From contig OZ022510.1 in the NCBI GenBank assembly GCA_963989385.1, forward strand, positions 35,159,448 to 35,223,447: a stretch of DNA of 64,000 nt. The letters are read 5' to 3'. Under the pieces are notes generated by a model, which made no database searches, was not told the origin of the DNA, and worked only from the letters and a program-made list of their open reading frames with translations. A program made the position numbers and the translations under genes. Shown piece by piece: positions 41,116 through 54,946 of this stretch. The number at the start of each line of letters is the position of its first letter. Within the stretch, counting starts at the first letter, position 1. The stretch is from Ctena decussata (Eukaryota; Mollusca; Bivalvia; Lucinida; Lucinidae).

Positions 41116-44100
41116 CACCAACCTAACTATGCCAGAATGCTCAAACTTTGCCACAGTCTACCCTATTTACTGTTCCATATGATCCTTAACCTTTACCCTG
41201 CTGTTCCTTATGACCTTAAACATGTATTGTACTTCAACAAACAGTCAACTCTCAATATCTCCAACTTACTGATATCTCGAAGTAAATTTCCTGGTTCCAG
41301 CAAATTTTCTTTGAGATATCGGTAGTTGGAGATATCCGGAGTTGAACATTACCTCTCACCAAACTAAGTCTGCCAGCGATGCCCAAAGGAATGAAAAAAA
41401 TACTCACACTATTTGGGGGAATACTGTACCTTCAACCTACTGATATCTCAAAGTTAATTTCCTGGTCCCAGCAAATTTTCTTTGAGATATCGGTAGTTTG
41501 AGTTGCCTGAAAATATAAAATAAAAGCGGCAGCAAAAATTGAACTCACAAAGATACTAAAGCAGGTTACATGTCGCAGTTGAAAGATAAATGTATGGGGC
41601 CCCTTTCTCTGAGTCTACATTATTTGCATCTGAATTGACACTGTTTGCTATTGCATTTTTGAGCACGTCTGGCATAGCAGCTTGGCCCATCATCCACCCC
41701 TCCCAAGCTACTATGCCAGAATTACCCAAGCTTTGCCATAGAGTCTACCCTGTTAGCTGTTCCATCTGACCTTACACATGTATTTATTTCAACAGACAGT
41801 CAACTCTCGATATCTCCAAACTACTGATATCTCAAAGTCAATTTTCTGGTCCCAGCAAATTTTCTTTGAGATATCGGTAGTTTGAAATATCCAAATTTGA
41901 ACATCCCCCCCCCACCAACCTAACTATGCCAGAATGCTCAAACTTTGCCACAGTCTACCCTATTTACTGTTCCATATGATCCTTAACCTTTACCCTGCTG
42001 TTCCTTATGACCTTTAACATGTATTGTACTTCAACAAACAGTCAACTCTCAATATCTCCAACTTACTGATATCTCGAAGTAAATTTCCTGGTTCCAGCAA
42101 ATTTTCTTTGAGATATCGGTAGTTTGAGATATCCGGAGTTGAACATTTCCTCTCACCAAACTAAGTCTGCCAGCGATGCCCAAAGGAATGAAAAAAATAC
42201 TCACACTATTTGGGGGAATACTGTACCTTCAACCTACTGATATCTCAAAGTTAATTTCCTGGTCCCAGCAAATTTTCTTTGAGATATCGGTAGTTTGAGT
42301 TGCCTGAAAATATAAAATAAAAGCGGCAGCAAAAATTGAACTCACAAAGATACTAAAGCAGGTTACATGTTGCAGTTGAAAGATAAATGTATGGGGCCCC
42401 TTTCTCTGAGTCTACATTATTTGCATCTGAATTGACACTGTTTGCTATTGCATTTTTGAGCACGTCTGGCATAGCAGCTTGGCCCATCATCCACCCCTCC
42501 CAAGCTACTATGCCAGAATTACCCAAGCTTTGCCATAGAGTCTACCCTGTTAGCTGTTCCATCTGACCTTACACATGTATTTATTTCAACAGACAGTCAA
42601 CTCTCGATATCTCCAAACTACTGATATCTCAAAGTCAATTTTCTGGTCCCAGCAAATTTTCTTTGAGATATCGGTAGTTTGAAATATCCAAATTTGAACA
42701 TCCCCCCCCACCAACCTAACTATGCCAGAATGCTCAAACTTTGCCACAGTCTACCCTATTTACTGTTCCATATGATCCTTAACCTTTACCCTGCTGTTCC
42801 TTTTGACCTTAAACATGTATTGTACTTCAACAAACAGTCAACTCTCAATATCTCCAACTTACTGATATCTCGAAGTAAATTTCCTGGTTCCAGCAAATTT
42901 CTTTGAGATATCGGTAGTTTGAGATATCCGGAGTTGAACATTACCTCTCACCAAACTAAGTCTGCCAGCGATGCCCAAAGGAATGAAAAAAATACTCACA
43001 CTATTTGGGGGAATACTGTACCTTCAACCTACTGATATCTCAAAGTTAATTTCCTGGTCCCAGCAAATTTTCTTTGAGATATCGGTAGTTTGAGTTGCCT
43101 GAAAATATAAAATAAAAGCGGCAGCAAAAATTGAACTCACAAAGATACTAAAGCAGGTTACATGTTGCAGTTCAAAGATAAATGTATGGGGCCCCTTTCT
43201 CTGAGTCTACATTATTTGCATCTGAATTGACACTGTTTGCTATTGCATTTTTGAGCACGTCTGGCATAGCAGCTTGGCCCATCATCCACCCCTCCCAAGC
43301 TACTATGCCAGAATTACCCAAGCTTTGCCATAGAGTCTACCCTGTTAGCTGTTCCATCTGACCTTACACATGTATTTATTTCAACAGACAGTCAACTCTC
43401 GATATCTCCAAACTACTGATATCTCAAAGTCAATTTTCTGGTCCCAGCAAATTTTCTTTGAGATATCGGTAGTTTGAAATATCCAAATTTGAACATCCCC
43501 CCCCCACCAACCTAACTATGCCAGAATGCTCAAACTTTGCCACAGTCTACCCTATTTACTGTTCCATATGATCCTTAACCTTTACCCTGCTGTTCCTTAT
43601 GACCTTAAACATGTATTGTACTTCAACAAACAGTCAACTCTCAATATCTCCAACTTACTGATATCTCGAAGTAAATTTCCTGGTTCCAGCAAATTTTCTT
43701 TGAGATATCGGTAGTTTGAGATATCCGGAGTTGAACATTACCTCTCACCAAACTAAGTCTGCCAGCGATGCCCAAAGGAATGAAAAAAATACTCACACTA
43801 TTTGGGGGAATACTGTACCTTCAACCTACTGATATCTCAAAGTTAATTTCCTGGTCCCAGCAAATTTTCTTTGAGATATCGGTAGTTTGAGATGCCTGAA
43901 AATATAAAATAAAAGCGGCAGCAAAAATTGAACTCACAAAGATACTAAAGCAGGTTACATGTTGCAGTTGAAAGATAAATGTATGAGGCCCCTTTCTCTG
44001 AGTCTACATTATTTGCATCTGAATTGACACTGTTTGCTATTGCATTTTTGAGCACGTCTGGCATAGCAGCTTGGCCCATCATCCACCCCTCCCAAGCTAC

Positions 44101-47100
44101 TATGCCAGAATTACCCAAACTTTGCCATAGAGTCTACCCTGTTTGCTGTTCCATCTGACCTTACACATGTATTTATTTCAACAGACAGTCAACTCTCGAT
44201 ATCTCCAAACTACTGATATCTCAAAGTCAATTTTCTGGTCCCAGCAAATTTTCTTTGAGATATCGGTAGTTTGAAATATCCAAATTTGAACATCCCCCCC
44301 ACCAACCTAACTATGCCAGAATGCTCAAACTTTGCCACAGTCTACCCTATTTACTGTTCCATATGATCCTTAACCTTTACCCTGCTGTTCCTTATGACCT
44401 TAAACATGTATTGTACTTCAACAAACAGTCAACTCTCAATATCTCCAACTTACTGATATCTCGAAGTAAATTTCCTGGTTCCAGCAAATTTTCTTTGAGA
44501 TATCGGTAGTTTGAGATATCCGGAGTTGAACATTACCTCTCACCAAACAAAGTCTGCCAGCGATGCCCAAAGGAATGAAAAAAATACTCACACTATTTGG
44601 GGGAATACTGTACCTTCAACCTACTGATATCTCAAAGTTAATTTCCTGGTCCCAGCAAATTTTCTTTGAGATATCGGTAGTTTGAGTTGCCTGAAAATAT
44701 AAAATAAAAGCGGCAGCAAAAATTGAACTCACAAAGATACTAAAGCAGGTTACATGTCGCAGTTGAAAGATAAATGTATGGGGCCCCTTTCTCTGAGTCT
44801 ACATTATTTGCATCTGAATTGACACTGTTTGCTATTGCATTTTTGAGCACGTCTGGCATAGCAGCTTGGCCCATCATCCACCCCTCCCAAGCTACTATGC
44901 CAGAATTACCCAAGCTTTGCCATAGAGTCTACCCTGTTAGCTGTTCCATCTGACCTTACACATGTATTTATTTCAACAGACAGTCAACTCTCGATATCTC
45001 CAAACTACTGATATCTCAAAGTCAATTTTCTGGTCCCAGCAAATTTTCTTTGAGATATCGGTAGTTTGAAATATCCAAATTTGAACATCCCCCCCCCCAC
45101 CAACCTAACTATGCCAGAATGCTCAAACTTTGCCACAGTCTACCCTATTTACTGTTCCATATGATCCTTAACCTTTACCCTGCTGTTCCTTATGACCTTA
45201 AACATGTATTGTACTTCAACAAACAGTCAACTCTCAATATCTCCAACTTACTGATATCTCGAAGTAAATTTCCTGGTTCCAGCAAATTTTCTTTGAGATA
45301 TCGGTAGTTTGAGATATCCGGAGTTGAACATTTCCTCTCACCAAACTAAGTCTGCCAGCGATGCCCAAAGGAATGAAAAAAATACTCACACTATTTGGGG
45401 GAATACTGTACCTTCAACCTACTGATATCTCAAAGTTAATTTCCTGGTCCGAGCAAATTTTCTTTGAGATATCGGTAGTTTGAGTTGCCTGAAAATATAA
45501 AATAAAAGCGGCAGCAAAAATTGAACTCACAAAGATACTAAAGCAGGTTACATGTTGCAGTTGAAAGATAAATGTATGGGGCCCCTTTCTCTGAGTCTAC
45601 ATTATTTGCATCTGAATTGACACTGTTTGCTATTGCATTTTTGAGCACGTCTGGCATAGCAGCTTGGCCCATCATCCACCCCTCCCAAGCTACTATGCCA
45701 GAATTACCCAAGCTTTGCCATAGAGTCTACCCTGTTAGCTGTTCCATCTGACCTTACACATGTATTTATTTCAACAGACAGTCAACTCTCGATATCTCCA
45801 AACTACTGATATCTCAAAGTCAATTTTCTGGTCCCAGCAAATTTTCTTTGAGATATCGGTAGTTTGAAATATCCAAATTTGAACATCCCCCCCCCACCAA
45901 CCTAACTATGCCAGAATGCTCAAACTTTGCCACAGTCTACCCTATTTACTGTTCCATATGATCCTTAACCTTTACCCTGCTGTTCCTTATGACCTTAAAC
46001 ATGTATTGTACTTCAACAAACAGTCAACTCTCAATATCTCCAACTTACTGATATCTCGAAGTAAATTTCCTGGTTCCAGCAAATTTCTTTGAGATATCGG
46101 TAGTTTGAGATATCCGGAGTTGAAATTTTACCTCTCACCAAACTAAGTCTGCCAGCGATGCCCAAAGGAATGAAAAAAATACTCACACTATTTGGGGGAA
46201 TACTGTACCTTCAACCTACTGATATCTCAAAGTTAATTTCCTGGTCCCAGCAAATTTTCTTTGAGATATCGGTAGTTTGAGTTGCCTGAAAATATAAAAT
46301 AAAAGCGGCAGCAAAAATTGAACTCACAAAGATACTAAAGCAGGTTACATGTTGCAGTTGAAAGATAAATGTATGGGGCCCCTTTCTCTGAGTCTACATT
46401 AGTTGCATCTGAATTGACACTGTTTGCTATTGCATTTTTGAGCACGTCTGGCATAGCAGCTTGGCCCATCATCCACCCCTCCGAAGCTACTATGCCAGAA
46501 TTACCCAAGCTTTGCCATAGAATCTACCCTGTTAGCTGTTCCATCTGACCTTACACATGTATTTATTTCAACAGACAGTCAACTCTCGATATCTCCAAAC
46601 TACTGATATCTCAAAGTCAATTTTCTGGTCCCAGCAAATTTTCTTTGAGATATCGGTAGTTTGAAATATCCAAATTTGAACATCCCCCCCCCCCACCAAC
46701 CTAACTATGCCAGAATGCTCAAACTTTGCCACAGTCTACCCTATTTACTGTTCCATATGATCCTTAACCTTTACCCTGCTGTTCCTTATGACCTTAAACA
46801 TGTATTGTACTTCAACAAACAGTCAACTCTCAATATCTCCAACTTACTGATATCTCGAAGAAAATTTCCTGGTTCCAGCAAATTTTCTTTGAGATATCGG
46901 TAGTTTGAGATATCCGGAGTTGAACATTACCTCTCACCAAACTAAGTCTGCCAGCGATGCCCAAAGGAATGAAAAAAATACTCACACTATTTGGGGGAAT
47001 ACTGTACCTTCAACCTACTGATATCTCAAAGTTAATTTCCTGGTCCCAGCAAATTTTCTTTGAGATATCGGTAGTTTGAGTTGCCTGAAAATATAAAATA

Positions 47101-47490
47101 AAAGCGGCAGCAAAAATTGAACTCACAAAGATACTAAAGCAGGTTACATGTTGCAGTTGAAAGATAAATGTAATGGGCCCCTTTCTCTGAGTCTACATTA
47201 TTTGCATCTGAATTGACACTGTTTGCTATTGCATTTTTGAGCACGTCTGGCATAGCAGCTTGGCCCATCATCCACCCCTCCCAAGCTACTATGCCAGAAT
47301 TACCCAAGCTTTGCCATAGAGTCTACCCTGTTTGCTGTTCCATCTGACCTTACACATGTATTTATTTCAACAGACAGTCAACTCTCGATATCTCCAAACT
47401 ACTGATATCTCAAAGTCAATTTTCTGGTCCCAGCAAATTTTCTTTGAGATATCGGTAGTTTGAAATATCCAAAGTTGAACATCCCCCCCC
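41116..47490. repeat. Run of eight consecutive P-class monomers
   Basis: Units 41116, 41913, 42709, 43505, 44300, 45098, 45895 and 46694 are all P class, and most of the B modules here carry CCTGTTAGCTG. The H-P-B alternation seen to the left is absent. Individual units have private changes, such as GACCTTTAACATG in 41913, GTTCCTTTTGACC in 42709 and a one-T deletion in palindrome 1 of 42709 and 45895. This looks like a locally homogenised segment. Confidence 0.7.
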
Positions 47491-50400
47491 CACCAACCTA
47501 ACTATGCCAGAATGCTCAAACTTTGCCACAGTCTACCCTATTGACTGTTCCATATGATCCTTAACCTTTACCCTGCTGTTCCTTATGACCTTAAACATGT
47601 ATTATACTTCAATAAACAGTCAACTCTCAATATCTCCAACTTACTGATATCTCGAAGTAAATTTCCTGGTTCCAGCAAATTTTCTTTGAGATATCGGTAG
47701 TTTGAGATATCCGGAGTTGAACATTACCTCTCGCCAAACTAAGTCTGCCAGCGATGCCCAAAGGAATGAAAAAATTACTCACACTATTTGGGGGAATACT
47801 GTACCTTCAACCTACTGATATCTCCAAGTTAATTTCCTGGTCCCAGCAAATTTTCTTTGAGATATCGGTAGTTTGAGATGCCTGAAAATATAAAATAAAA
47901 GCGGCAGCAAAAATTGAACTCACAAAGATACTAAAGCAGGTTACATGTTGCAGTTGAAAGATAAATGTATGAGGCCCCTTTCTCTGAGTCTACATTATTT
48001 GCATCTGAATTGACACTGTTTGCTATTGCATTTTTGAGCACGTCTGGCATAGCAGCTTGGCCCATCATCCACCCCTCCCAAGCTACTATGCCAGAATTAC
48101 CCAAACTTTGCCATAGAGTCTACCCTGTTTGCTGTTCCATCTGACCTTACACATGTATTTATTTCAACAGACAGTCAACTCTCGATATCTCCAAACTACT
48201 GATATCTCAAAGTCAATTTTCTGGTCCCAGCAAATTTTCTTTGAGATATCGGTAGTTTGAAATATCCAAATTTGAACATCCCCCCCCCCCACCAACCTAA
48301 CTATGCCAGACTGCTCAAACTTTGCCACAGTCTACCCTATTTACTGTTCCATATGATCCTTAACCTTTACCCTGCTGTTCATTATGACCTTAAACATGTA
48401 TTGTACTTCAACAAACAGTCAACTCTCAATATCTCCAACTTACTGATATCTCGAAGTAAATTTCCTGGTTCCAACAAATTTTCTTTGAGATATCGGTAGT
48501 TTGAGATATCCGGAGTTGAACATTACCTCTCACCAAACTAAGTCTGCCAGCGATGCCCAAAGGAATGAAAAAAATACTCACACTATCTGGGGGAATACTG
48601 TACCTTCAACCTACTGATATCTCAAAGTTAATTTCCTGGTCCCAGCAAATTTTCTTTGAGATATCGGTAGTTTGAGTTGCCTGAAAATATAAAATAAAAG
48701 CGGCAGCAAAAATTGAACTCACAAAGATACTAAAGCAGGTTACATGTTGCAGTTGAAAGATAAATGTATGGGGCCCCTTTCTCTGAGTCTACATTATTTG
48801 CATCTGAATTGACACTGTTTGCTATTGCATTTTTGAGCACGTCTGGCATAGCAGCTTGGCCCATCATCCACCCCTCCCAAGCTACTATGCCAGAATTACC
48901 CAAGCTTTGCCATAGAGTCTACCCTGTTAGCTGTTCCATTTGACCTTACACATGTATTTATTTCAACAGACAGTCAACTCTCGATATCTCCAAACTACTG
49001 ATATCTCAAAGTCAATTTTCTGGTCCCAGCAAATTTTCTTTGAGATATCGGTAGTTTGAAATATCCAAATTTGAACATCCCCCCCCCACCAACCTAACTA
49101 TGCCAGAATGCTCAAACTTTGCCACAGTCTACCCTATTTATTGTTCCATATGATCCTTAACCTTTACCCTGCTGTTCCTTATGACCTTAAACATGTATTG
49201 TACTTCAACAAACAGTCAACTCTCAATATCTCCAACTTACTGATATCTCGAAGTAAATTTCCTGGTTCCAGCAAATTTTCTTTGAGATATCGGTAGTTTG
49301 AGATATCCGGAGTTGAACATTACCTCTCACCAAACTAAGTCTGCCAGCGATGCCCAAAGGAATGAAAAAAATACTCACACTATTTTGGGGAATACTGTAC
49401 CTTCAACCTACTGATATCTCAAAGTTAATTTCCTGGTCCCAGCAAATTTTCTTTGAGATATCGGTAGTTTGAGTTGCCTGAAAATATAAAATAAAAGCGG
49501 CAGCAAAAATTGAACTCACAAAGATACTAAAGCAGGTTACATGTTGCAGTTGAAAGATAAATGTATGGGGCCCCTTTCTCTGAGTCTACATTAGTTGCAT
49601 CTGAATTGACACTGTTTGCTATTGCATTTTTGAGCACGTCTGGCATAGCAGCTTGGCCCATCATCCACCCCTCCCAAGCTACTATGCCAGAATTACCCAA
49701 GCTTTGCCATAGAGTCTACCCTGTTTGCTGTTCCATCTGACCTTACACATGTATTTATTTCAACAGACAGTCAACTCTCGATATCTCCAAACTACTGATA
49801 TCTCAAAGTCAATTTTCTGGTCCCAGCAAATTTTCTTTGAGATATCGGTAGTTTGAAATATCCAAAGTTGAACATCCCCCCCCCCCACCAACCTAACTAT
49901 GCCAGAATGCTCAAACTTTGCCACAGTCTACCCTATTGACTGTTCCATATGATCCTTAACCTTTACCCTGCTGTTCCTTATGACCTTAAACATGTATTAT
50001 ACTTCAATAAACAGTCAACTCTCAATATCTCCAACTTACTGATATCTCGAAGTAAATTTCCTGGTTCCAGCAAATTTTCTTTGAGATATCGGTAGTTTGA
50101 GATATCCGGAGTTGAACATTACCTCTCGCCAAACTAAGTCTGCCAGCGATGCCAAAAGGAATGAAAAAAATACTCACACTATTTGGGGGAATACTGTACC
50201 TTCAACCTACTGATATCTCAAAGTTAATTTCCTGGTCCCAGCAAATTTTCTTTGAGATATCGGTAGTTTGAGATGCCTGAAAATATAAAATAAAAGCGGC
50301 AGCAAAAATTGAACTCACAAAGATACTAAAGCAGGTTACATGTTGCAGTTGAAAGATAAATGTATGAGGCCCCTTTCTCTGAGTCTACATTATTTGCATC

Positions 50401-51480
50401 TGAATTGACACTGTTTGCTATTGCATTTTAGAGCACGTCTGGCATAGCAGCTTGGCCCATCATCCACCCCTCCCAAGCTACTATGCCAGAATTACCCAAA
50501 CTTTGCCATAGAGTCTACCCTGTTTGCTGTTCCATCTGACCTTACACATGTATTTATTTCAACAGACTGTCAACTCTCGATATCTCCAAACTACTGATAT
50601 CTCAAAGTCAATTTTCTGGTCCCAGCAAATTTTCTTTGAGATATCGGTAGTTTGAAATATCCAAATTTGAACATCCCCCCCCCACCAACCTAACTATGCC
50701 AGAATGCTCAAACTTTGCCACAGTCTACCCTATTTACTGTTCCATATGATCCTTAACCTTTACCCTGCTGTTCATTATGACCTTAAACATGTATTGTACT
50801 TCAACAAACAGTCAACTCTCAATATCTCCAACTAACTGATATCTCGAAGTAAATTTCCTGGTTCCCGCAAATTTTCTTTGAGATATCGGTAGTTTGAGAT
50901 ATCCGGAGTTGAACATTACCTCTCACCAAACTAAGTCTGCCAGCGATGCCCAAAGGAATGAAAAAAATACTCACACTATTTGGGGGAATACTGTACCTTC
51001 AACCTACTGATATCTCAAAGTTAATTTCCTGGTCCCAGCAAATTTTCTTTGAGATATCGGAAGTTTGAGTTGCCTGAAAATATAAAATAAAAGCGGCAGC
51101 AAAAATTGAACTCACAAAGATACTAAAGCAGGTTACATGTTGCAGTTGAAAGATAAATGTATGGGGCCCCTTTCTCTGAGTCTACATTATTTGCATCTGA
51201 ATTGACACTGTTTGCTATTGCATTTTTGAGCACGTCTGGCATAGCAGCTTGGCCCATCATCCACCCCTCCCAAGCTACTATGCCAGAATTACCCAAGCTT
51301 TGCCATAGAGTCTACCCTGTTTGCTGTTCCATCTGACCTTACACATGTATTTAGTTCAACAGACAGTCAACTCTCGATATCTCCAAACTACTGATATCTC
51401 AAAGTCAATTTTCTGGTGCCAGCAAATTTTCTTTGAGATATCGGTAGTTTGAAATATCCAAATTTGAACATCCCCCCCCC

Positions 51481-53880
51481 CACCAACCTAACTATGCCAG
51501 AATGCTCAAACTTTGCCACAGTCTACCCTATTTACTGTTCCATATGATCCTTAACCTTTACCCTGCTGTTCCTTATGACCTTAAACATGTATTATACTTC
51601 AACAAACAGTCAACTCTCAATATCTCCAACTTACTGATATCTCGAAGTAAATTTCCTGGTTCCAGCAAATTTTCTTTGAGATATCGGTAGTTTGAGATAT
51701 CCGGAGTTGAACATTACCTCTCGCCAAACTAAGTCTGCCAGCGATGCCCAAAGGAATGAAAAAAATACTCACACTATTTGGGGGAATACTGTACCTTCAA
51801 CCTACTGATATCTCAAAGTTAATTTCCTGGTCCCAGCAAATTTTCTTTGAGATATCGGTAGTTTGAGTTGCCTGAAAATATAAAATAAAAGCGGCAGCAA
51901 AAATTGAACTCACAAAGATACTAAAGCAGGTTACATGTTGCAGTTGAAAGATAAATGTATGAGGCCCCTTTCTCTGAGTCTACATTATTTGCATCTGAAT
52001 TGACACTGTTTGCTATTGCATTTTTGAGCACGTCTGGCATAGCAGCTTGGCCCATCATCCACCCCTCCCAAGCTACTATGCCAGAATTACCCAAACTTTG
52101 CCATAGAGTCTACCCTGTTTGCTGTTCCATCTGACCTTACACATGTATTTATTTCAACAGACAGTCAACTCTCGATATCTCCAAACTACTGATATCTCAA
52201 AGTCAATTTTCTGGTCCCAGCAAATTTTCTTTGAGATATCGGTAGTTTGAAATATCCAAAGTTGAACTCCCCCCCCCCACCAACCTAACTATGCCAGAAT
52301 GCTCAAACTTTGTCACAGTCTACCCTATTTACTGTTCCATATGATCCTTAACCTTTACCCTGCTGTTCATTATGACCTTAAACATGTATTGTACTTCAAC
52401 AAACAGTCAACTCTCAATATCTCCAACTTACTGATATCTCGAAGTAAATTTCCTGGTTCCAGCAAATTTTCTTTGAGATATCGGTAGTTTGAGATATCCG
52501 GAGTTGAACATTACCTCTCGCCAAACTAAGTCTGCCAGCGATGCCCAAAGGAATGAAAAAAATACTCACACTATTTGGGGGAATACTGTACCTTCAACCT
52601 ACTGATATCTCAAAGTTAATTTCCTGGTCCCAGCAAATTTTCTTTGAGATATCGGTAGTTTGAGTTGCCTGAAAATATAAAATAAAAGCGGCAGCAAAAA
52701 TTGAACTCACAAAGATACTAAAGCAGGTTACATGTTGCAGTTGAAAGATAAATGTATGAGGCCCCTTTCTCTGAGTCTACATTATTTGCATCTGAATTGA
52801 CACTGTTTGCTATTGCATTTTTGAGCACGTCTGGCATAGCAGCTTGGCCCATCATCCACCCCTCCCAAGCTACTATGCCAGAATTACCCAAACTTTGCCA
52901 TAGAGTCTACCCTGTTTGCTGTTCCATCTGACCTTACACATGTATTTATTTCAACAGACAGTCAACTCTCGATATCTCCAAACTACTGATATCTCAAAGT
53001 CAATTTTCTGGTCCCAGCAAATTTTCTTTGAGATATCGGTAGTTTGAAATATCCAAAGTTGAACTCCCCCCCCCCCCACCAACCTAACTATGCCAGAATG
53101 CTCAAACTTTGTCACAGTCTACCCTATTTACTGTTCCATATGATCCTTAACCTTTACCCTGCTGTTCATTATGACCTTAAACATGTATTGTACTTCAACA
53201 AACAGTCAACTCTCAATATCTCCAACTTACTGATATCTCGAAGTAAATTTCCTCGTTCCAGCAAATTTTCTTTGAGATATCGGTAGTTTGAGATATCCGG
53301 AGTTGAACATTACCTCTCACCAAACTAAGTCTGCCAGCGATGCCCAAAGGAATGAAAAAAATACTCACACTATTTGGGGGAATACTGTACCTTCAACCTA
53401 CTGATATCTCAAAGTTAATTTCCTGGTCCCAGCAAATTTTCTTTGAGATATCGGTAGTTTGAGTTGCCTGAAAATATAAAATAAAAGCGGCAGCAAAAAT
53501 TGAACTCACAAAGATTCTAAAGCAGGTTACATGTTGCAGTTGAAAGATAAATGTATGGGGCCCCTTTCTCTGAGTCTACATTATTTGCATCTGAATTGAC
53601 ACTGTTTGCTATTGCATTTTTGAGCACGTCTGGCATAGCAGCTTGGCCCATCATCCAGCCCTCCCAAGCTACTACGCCAGAATTACCCAAACTTTGCCAT
53701 AGAGTCTACCCTGTTTGCTGTTCCATCTGACCTTACACATGTATTTATTTCAACAGACAGTCAACTCCCGATATCTCCAAACTACTGATATCTCAAAGTC
53801 AATTTTCTGGTCCCAGCAAATTTTCTTTGAGATATCGGTAGTTTGAAATATCCAAAGTTGAACATCCCCCCCCCCCCCAC
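51481..53880. repeat. Near-edge units with a shared duplication (52278 and 53077)
   Basis: Units 52278 and 53077 are both H class with CTTTGTCACAGTC, and both are preceded by GTTGAACTCCCCCCC instead of GAACATCCC. This points to a single-monomer duplication close to the array's right end. The C-tract before 53077 and the one before 53881 are among the longest in the window. Confidence 0.75.
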
Positions 53881-54241
53881 CACCAACCTAACTATGCCAG
53901 AATGCTCAAACTTTGCCACAGTCTACCCTATTGACTGTTCCATATGATCCTTAACCTTTACCCTGCTGTTCCTTATGACCTTAAACATGTATTCTACTTC
54001 AACAAACAGTCAACTCTCAATATCTCCAACTTACTGATATCTCGCATTTTTGAGCACGTCTGACATAGCAGCTTGGCCCATCATCCACCCCTCCCAAGCT
54101 ACTATGCCAGAATTACCCAAACGTTGCCATAGAGTCTACCCTGTTTGCTGTTCCATCTGACCTTACACATGTATTTATTTCAACAGACAGTCAACTCTCG
54201 ATATCTCCAAACTACTGATATCTCAAAGTCAATTTTCTGGT
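53881..54241 (+). repeat. Edge monomer with two internal deletions
   Basis: This B-class unit is about 360 bp instead of 796. At about 54,043 it jumps from GATATCTCG (palindrome 1, left arm) to CATTTTTGAGCACGTC (module D), losing about 435 bp. At about 54,239 it jumps from TCTGGTCCCA (loop of palindrome 3) to ACCTAACTATGCC of the next unit, losing the right arm and the C-tract. Both breaks are within or at the edge of palindromes, and the second shows CCCA microhomology. Confidence 0.9.
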
Positions 54242-54310
54242 CCCAACCTAACTATGCCAGAATGCTCAAACTTTGCCACAGTCTACCCTGTTTACTGTTC
54301 CATATGACCC
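54242..54310 (+). repeat. Left part of the last, split monomer
   Basis: CAACCTAACTATGCCAGAAT and the following module-A sequence match the array up to CATATGACCCTGAA. The next bases resemble a terminal inverted repeat of the inserted element. The monomer resumes at 54,947. GTCTACCCTGTTTACTG here is intermediate between the array's module A and module B versions. Confidence 0.85.
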
Positions 54311-54946
54311 TGAACCATTACCCTGCTAGAGGCGACTATAGTCGCTCAAGTGGGGGTAGGTCACTTTGAGAGTCTGTCATGCACACCGGACATCAAGTAT
54401 ACCCCATCAATTGCGGTTGTCCTATGCAGGAGGGAATCTGTCTTCTTGTAGAGCAAGGTTTTACCCACCTAACTGATTTGTTGACTTTACAACTCGGAGA
54501 AAAACTAAAACATATATGATATTTTCAACATCAGCTTTTCAGGTGACTATCCCTACTTAGTTCATCCCGATTTTTTGACAAACTAAATTTCATCCTTCCA
54601 AACTTTCTCTCTTGATAAATATTAAGCATTAACACCGGGCCTCAGACAATCAATCACTTTGGTCATACAAAGCATATAACTGCGGCTATTATCTTGTAAT
54701 ATATATATATATTTTTTTTCTTTTTTTTTTAAGTGTCTATGTCGGTTCCCGGTGTATCATGTGACATCCAAATATGACAGGTCACGTGACCCTGGTAACT
54801 ACCGGAAATAGCAGTTCACATATCGGTGTTATTGAGTGAAAATTTCAAGCAAATCCATCAGAGTTCGTGGAAGTTATGGCTTCTGAGATACCCCTACCCC
54901 CAATTTAGGGTCAGGTGAATTATTTTTCTAGCAGTGTAAGGGTTAA
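54311..54946. mobile_element. Non-autonomous DNA transposon with TTAA ends (piggyBac-like candidate)
   Basis: The left end TGAACCATTACCCTGCTAGA (54311-54330) and the reverse complement of the right end, TTAACCCTTACACTGCTAGA (54927-54946), agree at 17 of 20 positions. The satellite monomer is interrupted exactly here. The right flank is an intact TTAA and the left flank reads TGAA where the array has TTAA. The interior (~600 bp) encodes no transposase. It holds a short AT run and a T-rich tract near 54,698-54,732. TTAA targets with short TIRs are typical of piggyBac-type elements, but with one mutated TTAA and no transposase the superfamily is inference. Confidence 0.65.
54698..54732. repeat. 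(AT)n plus T-rich low-complexity tract
   Basis: A run of alternating TA is followed by two T-runs separated by a single C, inside the TTAA element. It is likely length-variable. Confidence 0.9.

Larger units (their letters stand above)
1..54310. repeat. Tandem satellite array, ~796-bp monomer, 69 starts plus terminal fragment
   Basis: The same ~796-bp unit recurs head to tail from the first base. Taking each unit to start at CACCAACCTAACTATGCC, starts are 1, 796, 1591, 2394, 3189, 3985, 4779, 5575, 6372, 7168, 7963, 8476, 9272, 10069, 10866, 11661, 12456, 13254, 14051, 14851, 15646, 16443, 17240, 18040, 18836, 19636, 20431, 21226, 22022, 22815, 23611, 24408, 25206, 26002, 26799, 27596, 28396, 29191, 29986, 30782, 31575, 32371, 33168, 33967, 34763, 35557, 36352, 37146, 37941, 38739, 39523, 40321, 41116, 41913, 42709, 43505, 44300, 45098, 45895, 46694, 47491, 48290, 49087, 49886, 50683, 51481, 52278, 53077, 53881 and about 54242. 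Spacing is 793-803 bp except at 7963, at 39523 (short by about 12 bp) and at 53881. Units differ mainly by single bases and poly-C length. The left end lies outside the window. I do not recognise the family by name. No gene interrupts the array. Confidence 0.98.

Noticed and set aside
1..54310. CRISPR-like array because of regular direct repeats
   Set aside because: Repeats are 796 bp with no short repeat/unique spacer alternation, and the context is animal DNA.
1..54310. CENP-B-box-like motif marking a centromeric satellite
   Set aside because: I looked for a TTCG....A..CGGGA-type motif in the monomer and found none. Centromere identity therefore cannot be argued from sequence.
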